Assembly (NCBI RefSeq): GCF_000423085.1
Contig: NZ_KE383974.1
Coordinates: forward strand, 158,400 to 208,562
Direction of reading: 5' to 3'
Origin: Granulicoccus phenolivorans DSM 17626 = NBRC 107789 = JCM 15570
GTDB taxonomy: Bacteria; Actinomycetota; Actinomycetes; Propionibacteriales; Propionibacteriaceae
Length of the DNA: 50,163 bases
Shown here: positions 32,755-44,242 of the stretch, piece after piece
How positions within the stretch are numbered: the first letter of the stretch is position 1
How the letters are laid out: each line of letters starts with the position of its first letter
Translations under genes and position numbers: made by a program
Notes under the pieces: model-generated
Seen by the model: the letters and a program-made list of their open reading frames with translations, nothing else
What the model was told of the DNA's origin: nothing
Database searches by the model: none

Positions 32755-33888
32755 ATGTCACGGCGAAGCTGGGCATTCGACATCGCGGTCGCACTGCTGG
32801 CCCTCATCGCGGGGCAGGCCGAGGTGTGGGCGGGGATCGGGGTCACCCATCGGCAGGGACCGGCCTGGGTACAGGCGCTCACCTACGGCCTGGCTGCCCT
32901 GGCGCTGGTGTTCCGCCGCCGGGCACCGCTGGAAGTACTGACCTTCATCGTGGTGGTCTACGGGGTCTCCTGGGCGCTGGTCGGTTCGCCGGAGGGCAAC
33001 GGGGTCGGCATGATGCCCGGGATCGCCGGGTACAGCGTTGCCCGATGGGAGAAGCGGCGGCCGGCCTGGTACGGGCTGGTGCTGTTGGCGGTGTTCGTGG
33101 CCTGCTGGATCGGCTTCGACCCGCTGATGACCACCTGGACCCTGCGGGCGGAATCGCTGTTCTGGGGATTGCAGCCGATGGTGGCCTGGTTGCTGGGGGC
33201 GCTGGTCCGGTCCCGGCTGCAGGTCGTCGAACAGCGCAAGCTGTCGCGGGCCGAGGCTGCGGCGCGCGCGGTCTCGCAGGAGCGGAACCGGGTCGCGCGG
33301 GAACTCCACGATGTGATCGGTCACCATGTCAGCCTGATGACCCTGCAGGCCACCGCGGTACGCCGGCGCCTGCACGACGACCAACAGGTCGAGATCGAGG
33401 CGCTGCTGATCGTCGAGCAGGCCGGCCGCGAGGCACTCGGCGAGATGCGGCGGATGGTGGCCGTCCTGCGCGATGAGGACCACGTCGCCGAATTCGCCCC
33501 CGCACCCGGCCTGACGGACCTGCCGGACCTGGTGGCCCGCTTCGAGGCAGCCGGCCTGCCGGTGCGGCTCACCGTCCGCGGCACCCCCACCCAGCTGGGG
33601 CAGACCTTCGACATGACCGCCTACCGGATCATTCAGGAGGGGCTCACCAACGTGCTGCGCCATGCGCAGGCCCCCAGCTGTGCCGAGGTGTTGATCGACT
33701 ACCACGACCACGACCTCGAACTCGTCGTCCGCGACGACGGACAGGGCACCACCGAGGGTGCCGCCCCCGGCCACGGACTGATCGGCATGCGCGAGCGGGT
33801 TGCGGTCTACGGTGGGCACCTGACCGCCGGGGCCGTCGCCGGAGGCGGCTTCGAACTGCGGGCGACGCTGCCGCTGGTGACGCCATGA
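32755..33888 (+). CDS. DesK/NarL-type sensor histidine kinase
   Basis: A 377-residue kinase with about four to five N-terminal helices (residues 8-160) and no large extracytoplasmic domain. The HisKA_3 helix carries RVARELHDVIGHHVSLM (His185), and the ATPase domain has N-box EGLTNVLRHA and G-box DDGQGTTE, then HGLIGMRERVAVYGG. This architecture usually senses membrane or drug-related cues. The stop overlaps the regulator start (ATGA). The pair probably acts on neighbouring membrane genes, such as the divergent one; this is inference. Confidence 0.93.
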   Translation: MSRRSWAFDIAVALLALIAGQAEVWAGIGVTHRQGPAWVQALTYGLAALALVFRRRAPLEVLTFIVVVYGVSWALVGSPEGNGVGMMPGIAGYSVARWEKRRPAWYGLVLLAVFVACWIGFDPLMTTWTLRAESLFWGLQPMVAWLLGALVRSRLQVVEQRKLSRAEAAARAVSQERNRVARELHDVIGHHVSLMTLQATAVRRRLHDDQQVEIEALLIVEQAGREALGEMRRMVAVLRDEDHVAEFAPAPGLTDLPDLVARFEAAGLPVRLTVRGTPTQLGQTFDMTAYRIIQEGLTNVLRHAQAPSCAEVLIDYHDHDLELVVRDDGQGTTEGAAPGHGLIGMRERVAVYGGHLTAGAVAGGGFELRATLPLVTP

Positions 33889-34580
33889 CCATCTCGGTGC
33901 TGGTGGTCGACGACCAGATGCTGGTCCGCCGCGGGTTCCGGCTGTTGCTGGAGATCGAACCCGATCTCGAGATCGTGGGGGAGGCCGGCGATGGCATCGA
34001 GGCGGTGGCCCGGGTCAAGGAATTGCGCCCCGACGTGGTGCTGATGGACGTCCGAATGCCGCGGATGGACGGCGTCGAGGCCACCCGTCGCATCACTGCC
34101 CTGCCGCACTGCACCACCCGGGTGATCATGCTGACCACCTTCGACCTCGACGACTACGTCCACGACGCCCTGCGGGCCGGCGCGAGCGGGTTCCTGCTCA
34201 AGGACGTGGACCCGTCGATCCTGGTCACCGGCATCCGGTCGGTGTACGCCGGGGACGCTCTGCTGGCCCCCCGCATCACCTCGCGGCTGATCACCGCCTA
34301 TCTGGCGCAGCGCCCGAGCGTGGACCGGGCCGCCCGGGAACAGGTGGCCCGATTGACCGGGCGCGAGCGGGAGACCCTCGACCTGATCGTCCGAGGGCTG
34401 TCGAACGCGGAGATCGCCGCCACGCTGTTCGTGGCCGAGACCACGGTCAAGACGCACGTGGCCCGCTTGCTGGCCAAGCTCGGCCTGCGGGACCGGGTCC
34501 ATGCGGTGATCTACGCCTACGACCACGGTCTGGTCCGCCCGCCCACCGACCCGGGACAACCGGAAGCGGCCGGCCGATGA
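33885..34580 (+). CDS. LuxR/NarL-family response regulator
   Basis: A 231-residue regulator with Asp9-Asp10, phospho-acceptor Asp55 (VVLMDVRMP), Lys in FLLKDV and a C-terminal LuxR helix-turn-helix (LTGRERETLDLIVRGLSNAEIA to TTVKTHVARLLAKLGL). It is co-translated with the preceding kinase. A hairpin built around its stop codon ends the operon. Confidence 0.95.
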   Translation: MTISVLVVDDQMLVRRGFRLLLEIEPDLEIVGEAGDGIEAVARVKELRPDVVLMDVRMPRMDGVEATRRITALPHCTTRVIMLTTFDLDDYVHDALRAGASGFLLKDVDPSILVTGIRSVYAGDALLAPRITSRLITAYLAQRPSVDRAAREQVARLTGRERETLDLIVRGLSNAEIAATLFVAETTVKTHVARLLAKLGLRDRVHAVIYAYDHGLVRPPTDPGQPEAAGR

Positions 34581-34594
34581 ACCGGCCGGCCGCT
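34565..34594. terminator. Hairpin around the response-regulator stop codon
   Basis: A 12-bp perfect stem (AGCGGCCGGCCG with CGGCCGGCCGCT) has a 6-nt loop that contains the regulator's TGA. It stands 21 bases from the mdh stop on the other strand and can serve both genes. Confidence 0.75.
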
Positions 34595-34615
34595 GCAGCG
34601 GATGCTGGGGGAGGG

Positions 34616-38060
<3,445 letters not shown>

Positions 38061-38149
38061 ACTGCGGGCCCACAAACTACTGTCCCCAGGAAATCGGACT
38101 GCAGCCGGCGAGCGGACAGGTCATGATGAGGGAGATGGAGACCACTGAC

Positions 38150-38815
38150 ATGACACAGCAAGTTGAGGCACCGATCCGGCTGGCCGCCGTGGATGATCAT
38201 GCGATCGTGGTCCGCGGGGTCGAGTCGCTCGCCGAACAGCACCCCGACCAACTGACCCTGGTGGCGCAGGCGCACACCGCCCGCGAACTCATCGCCGCGG
38301 TCGCCGATCAGCAGGTCGATGTGGCGCTGCTGGACCTCTACCTCAATGACGGCTCCGAGGCGCCGGACACGATCCGGACGCTCACCGCGCTGGGGATCAA
38401 GTGTCTGATGTACACCTCCGAGGTACGCCCGATGCCGATCCGCAACGCCATCCGGGCCGGGGCCTCCGGGGTCGCGCTGAAGTCCGACCCCGATGAGAGC
38501 CTGCTCGAGGCGATCCAGCAGGTCGCCTCGGGGGAGTTCGCCGTTTCCAGCGATCTGGCGTACGTGCTGGCCACCGATGAGACCCTGGCGGCCCACCTGG
38601 CGCCGCGGGAACTCCAGGCGCTGCAGTTGTACGCCGCCGGCGTACCCAAGAAGGCGATCGGGCGCCGGATGAACCCGCCGGTGGAGGAGTCGACGGTGAT
38701 CACCTACTTCTCCCGGATCGCCAAGCGGTACGCCGACCTCGACCGGGCGGTCGGGAACGCCTTCGGCGCGGTCCGCGAGGCGCACCGCGACGGCTACCTG
38801 GACCTGCCCGGCTGA
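38150..38815 (+). CDS. Response regulator with divergent LuxR-like DNA-binding domain
   Basis: A 221-residue protein with an intact receiver domain (Asp15-Asp16, phospho-acceptor Asp62 in VALLDLYLNDG, Lys in GVALKSD). The C-terminal region (LAPRELQALQLYAAGVPKKAIGRRM to STVITYFSRIAKRYADL) follows the LuxR pattern but has PPVEE in the turn and an acidic/aromatic recognition helix. GGAG nine bases upstream supports 38150; ATGs at 38123, 38126 and 38135 are alternatives. It is the likely partner of the preceding double-block kinase. Confidence 0.88.
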   Translation: MTQQVEAPIRLAAVDDHAIVVRGVESLAEQHPDQLTLVAQAHTARELIAAVADQQVDVALLDLYLNDGSEAPDTIRTLTALGIKCLMYTSEVRPMPIRNAIRAGASGVALKSDPDESLLEAIQQVASGEFAVSSDLAYVLATDETLAAHLAPRELQALQLYAAGVPKKAIGRRMNPPVEESTVITYFSRIAKRYADLDRAVGNAFGAVREAHRDGYLDLPG

Positions 38816-38822
38816 TCCCGGC

Positions 38823-39683
38823 TCAGCGGAAGATCACCGTCCGGGCCCCGTCCAGCAGCACCCGGTCCTCGGCGAACAGCTTCACCGCCGCGGTCAGCGT
38901 CTGGGACTCCGCGTCCTGGCCGATCGCCCGCAGGTCGGTGGCGGACTTGGTGTGATCCACCCGCACGACGTTCTGCTCGATGATCGGTCCCTCATCGAGG
39001 TCGGAGGTCACGAAGTGAGCGGTCGCGCCGATCAGCTTCACCCCCCGCTCGTAGGCCTGGCGGTACGGATTCGCGCCCTTGAAGCCCGGCAGGAAGGAGT
39101 GGTGGATATTGATCGCCCGGCCGTGCAGGAACTCGCACAGCTGCGGGGACAGGATCTGCATGTAGCGGGCCAGCACCACCAACTCGATGTCGTACTCCTC
39201 GACCGCCTCCATGATCCGGCGCTCGAAGGCCGCCTTCGTCTCCGGCAGCACCGCGTGGTGCTCCAGCGGCACCCCGTAGAACTGGGCCAGATCGGTCAGA
39301 TCCGGGTGGTTCGCCAGCACCAGCGGCACCTCGATCGGCAGCCAGCCCGAGCGCTGCCGGAACAGCAGGTCGTTGAGGCAGTGCGCGGCCTTGGAGGCCA
39401 GGATCAGCGTCCGCTTCGGCCGACCGAGGTGATCCAGGTTCCAGGTCGCGCCCAGGTCCTCGGCCACCGGACCGAGGGTGGATTCGAGTTCGGCACGTGA
39501 GGCCGCCGAATCCACCTGGATCCGCATGAAGAAGTGGCCCTCGGAGTTGGAGAACTGCTGCAATTCGGCGATGTTGCCGCGGGCGGCCACCACGGCCGCG
39601 GAGACCGCGTGCACGATGCCGGGCCGGTCGGGACAGGTGAGCGTGAGCACCCAGTGCTGGGCGCTCGGCGAATCGGAAGTCAC
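38823..39683 (-). CDS. purU: Formyltetrahydrofolate deformylase
   Basis: Hydrolyses 10-formyl-THF to THF and formate, which balances one-carbon pools. The 286-residue enzyme has an N-terminal ACT domain (LTCPDRPGIVHAVSAAV to FFMRIQVDS) and a formyltransferase-fold domain with AINIHHSFLPGFKGANPY and the catalytic Asp in TSDLDEGPIIEQ. It starts at GTG with TAGGCT six bases upstream, so it is probably leaderless. It is convergent with the regulator gene, only seven bases apart. Confidence 0.95.
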   Translation of the reverse strand: MTSDSPSAQHWVLTLTCPDRPGIVHAVSAAVVAARGNIAELQQFSNSEGHFFMRIQVDSAASRAELESTLGPVAEDLGATWNLDHLGRPKRTLILASKAAHCLNDLLFRQRSGWLPIEVPLVLANHPDLTDLAQFYGVPLEHHAVLPETKAAFERRIMEAVEEYDIELVVLARYMQILSPQLCEFLHGRAINIHHSFLPGFKGANPYRQAYERGVKLIGATAHFVTSDLDEGPIIEQNVVRVDHTKSATDLRAIGQDAESQTLTAAVKLFAEDRVLLDGARTVIFR

Positions 39684-39689
39684 CCCGGC

Positions 39690-39695
39690 AGCCTA
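39690..39695 (-). promoter_or_regulatory. Putative -10 (TAGGCT) for leaderless purU
   Basis: On the minus strand TAGGCT is followed by GCCGGG and then the purU GTG, a six-base gap with no ribosome site. Confidence 0.5.
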
Positions 39696-39713
39696 GGCCA
39701 CCGGCGTCCGCCC

Positions 39714-40328
39714 TCAGGCGGTAATCGCCACCTGGGCCGCCTGGATGCCGGTTTCGTCGGTGAACACGACGGTGACATTCTCCCGGGGCACGTCGAAGGC
39801 GACGATGCCGGTGGCGGTCTCCCCGGTGTTCAGCTTCCTGGTGGCCAGCACCGGCTCGTTGCCGTCGACCCCCATGGTCGGCTGGTACTCGGTGCCGTCC
39901 CCGCCGCGCAGCTTCACATACAGCGGGTTGACCGTGAGGGTTCCCTCGGTCGCGGTCCAGGCCAGGTCCAGCACGAGGTAGCTGCCGTGCTCGGGCGGCA
40001 GGGCCTTGCTGCCCTGCCCCTGGGTCCGCCAGGTGTAGGTCTCCAGCTGGATCCGACCGGCCCCGGTGGCTCCCTTGACGTCGACCGTCGGCCCCTCCAC
40101 CGGGGTCACCTGTTCCGGGGTCGGTGAGCTGCTCGGGGTCGGGGTCTCCAGCAGCGGCGTCGGGGTCGGCGCCGCCTCGCTGGGCAGGCCCGTCGGTGCG
40201 CCGGCGACGGTGACCCCGGTGGCGCACCCGCTCAGCGCGAGTACGCCGACCAGCGTCAGAACCGAACCGGTGCTACGCAGGGCCGACAGGGTGGTACGCA
40301 GGGCATGACGGGCAGACACGCCCTCCAT
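39714..40328 (-). CDS. DUF4352-like secreted lipoprotein
   Basis: A 204-residue protein with a lipoprotein signal (LVGVLALSGC, Cys at about residue 35), a Pro/Thr/Ser linker (about 52-78) and a C-terminal beta-sandwich-like domain with the pattern YLVLDLAWTATEGTLTVNPL then VAFDVPRENVTVVF. This is the form of DUF4352/Telokin-like domains of actinobacterial lipoproteins. Function is unknown. It lies between ugd and purU on the same strand with 19- and 30-base gaps. Confidence 0.8.
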   Translation of the reverse strand: MEGVSARHALRTTLSALRSTGSVLTLVGVLALSGCATGVTVAGAPTGLPSEAAPTPTPLLETPTPSSSPTPEQVTPVEGPTVDVKGATGAGRIQLETYTWRTQGQGSKALPPEHGSYLVLDLAWTATEGTLTVNPLYVKLRGGDGTEYQPTMGVDGNEPVLATRKLNTGETATGIVAFDVPRENVTVVFTDETGIQAAQVAITA

Positions 40329-40347
40329 GGAACCACCCCGGGGGCGA

Positions 40348-41664
40348 TCACAGCGTCGCGGCGCGCCCCATCTGGACGACCTTCCAGCCGGCCTCGACCC
40401 AGCGCGGCCGGTCCAGTTTGAGCCGGCCGTCGATGATCAGCGGGTTCTTCACCAGCGACACGTACTCGGCCGGGTCGAGCTGGCGGAACAGCGTCCACTC
40501 GGTCAGGTGCAGCACCAGTTCGGCGTCGGTGAGCGCCTCGGCGATCGACTCGGCCTGGACGATGTCGCCGTGCCGGACCCGGGCCTGCGGGTCGTACACG
40601 CACACCTGGGCCCCCTTCGCGGCGAGCGCATCGGCCACATCGAGGGCCGGGGAGTTGCGGGTGTCGTCGGTGCCCGGCTTGAACGCCGCACCCAGGATCG
40701 CGATCCGCTTCCCGGTCACCTCGCCGCCCAACTGCTCCACCGCCAGGTCGACCACCTCCTGGCGCTGGCCGAGGTTGATCGCCTCCACCGATTCGATCAG
40801 GTCGCTGAGCACGTCCACGCCGAGTTCGTCGGCGCGGCTGGCCAGCGCCCGGATGTCCTTGGGCAGACAGCCGCCGCCGAACCCGAGGCCGGCGTTCAGG
40901 AACTCCCGCCCGATCCGCTTGTCGTGGCCGATCGCGTCGGCGAGTACGGTGACGTCCCCGCCGGCGGACTGGCACATCTGCGCCATCGCATTGATGAAGG
41001 AGATCTTGGTCGCCAGGAACGCATTCGCGGCGACCTTGACCAGTTCGGCGGTGGCCAGATCGCATTCGACCACCGGCGTCTGCTCCGACAGCGGGATCGC
41101 GTACACCCGGCGCATCAGCCGCAGCGTCTGCGGGGACTGCACACCGAACACGATCCGGTCCGGATGCAGGGTGTCCTCGACCGCATGCGCCTCGCGCAGG
41201 AACTCCGGATTCCACATCACCTGGGCGTCGGGGCCGATCGGGGCGATCTCGTTGAGCCGCTCCTGGATCCGCATCGCGGTCCCGACCGGAACCGTCGACT
41301 TGCCCGCGATCACCGTCGGCTTGCCGGTCAGCAGTGGAGCCAGCGTGTCGATCGCGGAGAACACCTGGGACAGATCCGCCGCTCCGGTGGCCGACTGCGG
41401 CGTACCGACACACAGGAAGTGCACATCGGCCCAGTCGGCGATCTCGGCGTAGTCGGTGGTGAAGCGCAGCCGACCACTGGCGGTATGCCGTTCCAGCAGC
41501 GGCTCCAGGCCGTCCTCGTAAATGGTCGAGCGACCCGCGTTCAGGGTCGCGACCCGCTGCGGGTCGATGTCGACACCGATCACGTTGTGGCCGAACTCGG
41601 CCATTCCGGCGGCATGGGCGGCACCGAGATAGTTGGTACCGATCACAGAGATGTTCAGAGGCAC
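40348..41664 (-). CDS. UDP-glucose/GDP-mannose dehydrogenase-family protein
   Basis: A 438-residue NAD-dependent enzyme oxidising a nucleotide sugar to the uronic acid for surface polysaccharides; UDP-glucose is the likely substrate. Rossmann loop ISVIGTNYLGAAHAAG lies at the N-terminus, followed by FLCVGTPQ, NPEFLREAHAVEDTLHPDRIV, the catalytic Cys in GFGGGCLPKDI, and the C-terminal AFKPGTDDTRNSPALDV. The N-terminal loop has GTNYLG where GxGYVG is usual. The GTG at 41664 is chosen because GATTAT lies six bases upstream, fitting leaderless translation; upstream ATGs exist but add unrelated residues. Confidence 0.92.
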   Translation of the reverse strand: MPLNISVIGTNYLGAAHAAGMAEFGHNVIGVDIDPQRVATLNAGRSTIYEDGLEPLLERHTASGRLRFTTDYAEIADWADVHFLCVGTPQSATGAADLSQVFSAIDTLAPLLTGKPTVIAGKSTVPVGTAMRIQERLNEIAPIGPDAQVMWNPEFLREAHAVEDTLHPDRIVFGVQSPQTLRLMRRVYAIPLSEQTPVVECDLATAELVKVAANAFLATKISFINAMAQMCQSAGGDVTVLADAIGHDKRIGREFLNAGLGFGGGCLPKDIRALASRADELGVDVLSDLIESVEAINLGQRQEVVDLAVEQLGGEVTGKRIAILGAAFKPGTDDTRNSPALDVADALAAKGAQVCVYDPQARVRHGDIVQAESIAEALTDAELVLHLTEWTLFRQLDPAEYVSLVKNPLIIDGRLKLDRPRWVEAGWKVVQMGRAATL

Positions 41665-41670
41665 TCGTGG

Positions 41671-41676
41671 ATAATC
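41671..41676 (-). promoter_or_regulatory. Putative -10 (GATTAT) for leaderless dehydrogenase gene
   Basis: GATTAT is followed by CCACGA and the GTG start on the minus strand, again a six-base gap with no ribosome site. Confidence 0.45.
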
Positions 41677-41755
41677 GCACATCGCGGATGAACGCCGGGT
41701 GAACACAACCTCTGGGCGGCACCGCGAGGGTTGGGACCCGGACACCCCGGGCGTC

Positions 41756-41761
41756 TACATT
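41756..41761 (+). promoter_or_regulatory. Putative -10 (TACATT) upstream of CorC-type gene
   Basis: TACATT ends six bases before a GTG at 41768, the spacing seen at the other leaderless starts. A TTGGGA lies 19 bases upstream (41731-41736). The GTG opens a short frame rather than the CorC-type gene itself. Confidence 0.5.
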
Positions 41762-41767
41762 GGACCG

Positions 41768-41818
41768 GTGCATGCCGCTACGGAGGGTCATAGACATCGC
41801 GGGGTCCCCCGATGCTGA
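41768..41818 (+). CDS. Possible 16-residue leader peptide
   Basis: A GTG six bases after a TACATT hexamer opens a frame of 16 codons (MHAATEGHRHRGVPRC) whose TGA overlaps the first codons of the CorC-type gene. The peptide has three His codons, all CAT. Overlap with the next start would allow coupled translation. It may be a chance frame; the support is its leaderless-type start and the overlap. Confidence 0.35.
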   Translation: MHAATEGHRHRGVPRC

Positions 41819-43131
41819 CCGACATTCTGCTGATCGCCCTGTTCATCCTGATCGGCGGTGTCTTCGCCAGCGCTGAGATGGCCCTGGTTTCCCTGCGCGA
41901 CAGCCAGATCAAGCAGTTGGCCACCCGTGGCAAGCGCGGGGCCACGGTGGCCCGGCTGGCCCAGGATCCCAACACCTTCCTCTCCGCGGTCCAGATCGGC
42001 GTGACGGTCTCGGGGTTCTTGTCGGCGTCCTTCGGTGGCGCGACGATCGCCGGCGCCCTGTCCGGGCAACTGATCGCCTGGGGCGTCCCGACCGGGCTGG
42101 CCGATGTCGGATCGCTGGTGCTGGTGACGGTGATCATCTCCTATTTCTCCATCGTGTTCAGCGAGTTGACCGCGAAACGGCTGGCGATGCAGCGCGCCGA
42201 GTCGTTCGCGATGGCGCTGGCCCCGCTGGTGAACGCGATCGCGGTCGGGCTGCGCCCGGTGATCTGGTTCCTCAGCGCCTCCACCGACCTGGTCGTCCGG
42301 CTATTGGGCGGGGACCCGAAGGCGGCCCGCGACGAGGTGACCCCGGAGGAACTGCGCGCGATGGTGACCAGCGCCGACTCGATCTCGGTGGCCGAACGGC
42401 GGATCGTCGACGACGTGTTCGATGCCGCCCAGCAATCCCTGCGCGAGGTGATGGTCCCGCGGACCGAGGTCGACTTCCTGCCCGCCGAAATGCCGCTGTA
42501 CAAGGCCGTCCGCGAGATCCGGGACGCGCCGCACTCGCGCTACCCGGTGACCCGCGACTCCGCCGACGACCTCGCCGGTTTCGTGCACATCCGGGATCTG
42601 CTGCAGCCGGGGGTGGCCGGCACCGCGATCCCGGTGATCGAGCTGGCCCGGCCGCTGCTGTTCCTGCCCGAGACGATGAAGGTGCTCTCCGCGCTCTCGG
42701 AGATGCAGCGGGCCTCCACCCACCTGGCGATCGTCCGCGACGAGTACGGCGGCACCGCCGGGATCGTCACCGTGGAGGATCTGGTGGAGGAACTGGTCGG
42801 GGAGATCACCGACGAGTACGACGAGGTCCAGCCGAGCGGCCCGGCGCAGGCCCACCGCAAGGAACTGGACGGCCTGACCTCGCTGGAGGACTTCGAGGAT
42901 CTCACCGGCTATCTGCTGCCCGAGGGCCCCTACGACACCCTGGCCGGCTTCTTCATGGCCCAGGAGGGACGCCTGCCCGCGGTCGGCGACGAACTGACCG
43001 TCGACCTGGCGGCGGCCACCGACGGGCAGCCCGAGGGCCGCTTCGACCTGCGGGTGCTCGAGCTGGACGGTCGCCGGGCGGCCCGCTTCCTGATGCAGCG
43101 GACCTCCACCGACGCCGACCGGTCGGACTGA
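41812..43131 (+). CDS. CNNM/CorC-type membrane protein with CBS domains
   Basis: A 439-residue protein: a DUF21/CNNM membrane domain (residues 1-150; SAEMALVSLRDSQIKQLA, VTVSGFLSASFGG), a CBS pair (about 200-320; VPRTEVDFLP, VHIRDLLQ, IVRDEYGGTAGIVTVEDLVEEL) and a CorC_HlyC domain (about 345-430). Relatives take part in Mg2+/Co2+ transport or resistance, and are often called hemolysins without evidence. No ribosome site precedes the ATG at 41812, so translation may depend on the short upstream frame. Confidence 0.93.
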   Translation: MLTDILLIALFILIGGVFASAEMALVSLRDSQIKQLATRGKRGATVARLAQDPNTFLSAVQIGVTVSGFLSASFGGATIAGALSGQLIAWGVPTGLADVGSLVLVTVIISYFSIVFSELTAKRLAMQRAESFAMALAPLVNAIAVGLRPVIWFLSASTDLVVRLLGGDPKAARDEVTPEELRAMVTSADSISVAERRIVDDVFDAAQQSLREVMVPRTEVDFLPAEMPLYKAVREIRDAPHSRYPVTRDSADDLAGFVHIRDLLQPGVAGTAIPVIELARPLLFLPETMKVLSALSEMQRASTHLAIVRDEYGGTAGIVTVEDLVEELVGEITDEYDEVQPSGPAQAHRKELDGLTSLEDFEDLTGYLLPEGPYDTLAGFFMAQEGRLPAVGDELTVDLAAATDGQPEGRFDLRVLELDGRRAARFLMQRTSTDADRSD

Positions 43132-43172
43132 CCAGCCCGGAAAATCGGCGGCCGGGACGGCGGGCGCAGTGG

Positions 43173-43178
43173 CACAAT
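43173..43178 (+). promoter_or_regulatory. Putative -10 (CACAAT) for leaderless trpS
   Basis: GGCACAAT, identical to that before the perM-like gene, ends seven bases before the ATG at 43186. It overlaps the alternative ATG at 43177, which would make that earlier start unlikely. Confidence 0.45.
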
Positions 43179-43185
43179 GCGGGTC

Positions 43186-44214
43186 ATGCCTGATCAGCCA
43201 ACCCCCGCCCCGACCGCGCTGCCGCGCGTCCTGTCCCTGGTCCAGCCGACCGCAGATTCGCTGCACCTGGGCAACTATCTGGGCGCGCTGCGTCAGTTCG
43301 TCGACCTGCAGCACAGTGTCGACGGGTTCTTCGGCGTCGCCGATCTGCACGCCCTGAACGAACTCCCCGAGCCGGCCGTGCTGCGCGAGCGGACCCGGCG
43401 TACGGCGGCCCAGATGATCGCGGCGGGGCTGGATCCGGAGAAGTCGACCATCTTCGTCCAGTCGCACATTCCGGCGCACACCCAGCTGACCTGGGTGCTG
43501 GACTGCTACACCGGCTTCGGCCAGGCCTCCCGGATGACCCAGTTCAAGGACAAGTCCGCCAAGCGCGGCTTCGATTCGACCAACCTGGGCCTGTTCACCT
43601 ATCCGGTGCTGATGGCCGCCGACATCCTGATCTACAAGGCGACCCGGGTCCCGGTGGGGGAGGATCAGCGGCAGCATCTGGAACTCACCCGCGACCTGGC
43701 CGAGCGCTTCAACGCCCGCTTCGGGGAGACCTTCCCGGTCCCCGAACCGCACATCCTGGCCTCGGTCGGCAAGATCCAGGACCTGCAGAATCCCGAGGCG
43801 AAGATGTCGAAGTCGGCGACCTCGCCGGCCGGGGTGGTCGAACTGCTGGAGGATCCGAAGAAGAACGCCAAGAAGTTCAAGTCCGCGGTCACCGACTCCG
43901 GCACCGAGATCCGCTTCGATGAGGAGAACAAGCCGGGGGTGTCCAACCTGTTGCGGATCCTGGCCGCCTTCACCGGACGCAGCATCCCCGAGCTGGAGGC
44001 CGAGTTCGCCGGCAAGATGTACGGACATCTGAAGGTGGCCGTCGCCGATGCGGTGAACGACACCCTCGCCCCGATCCGCGAACGGGCCCTGGCGCTGCTG
44101 GCCGAAGGGACCGAATTGGACCGGATTCTGGCCGAGGGAGCCGAGAAGGCCGAGGCCGTCGCGCAGGCCACGGTGCGCGAGGTTTACGATCGGGTTGGCC
44201 TGCTGGCCCGCTGA
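43186..44214 (+). CDS. trpS: Tryptophanyl-tRNA synthetase
   Basis: A 342-residue class I synthetase charging tRNA-Trp. The HIGH-type motif is [10 protein letters not shown] (about residues 25-34), the KMSKS loop is AKMSKSATS, and the dimer and anticodon region is complete. The protein has the family's normal length. Start at 43186 is preferred on the -10 spacing; 43177 adds three residues. It is followed after 28 bases by an APH-fold gene. Confidence 0.96.
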   Translation: MPDQPTPAPTALPRVLSLVQPTADSLHLGNYLGALRQFVDLQHSVDGFFGVADLHALNELPEPAVLRERTRRTAAQMIAAGLDPEKSTIFVQSHIPAHTQLTWVLDCYTGFGQASRMTQFKDKSAKRGFDSTNLGLFTYPVLMAADILIYKATRVPVGEDQRQHLELTRDLAERFNARFGETFPVPEPHILASVGKIQDLQNPEAKMSKSATSPAGVVELLEDPKKNAKKFKSAVTDSGTEIRFDEENKPGVSNLLRILAAFTGRSIPELEAEFAGKMYGHLKVAVADAVNDTLAPIRERALALLAEGTELDRILAEGAEKAEAVAQATVREVYDRVGLLAR

Positions 44215-44242
44215 CGTCTCACGCCAGGAGGTCCCCCGACCG

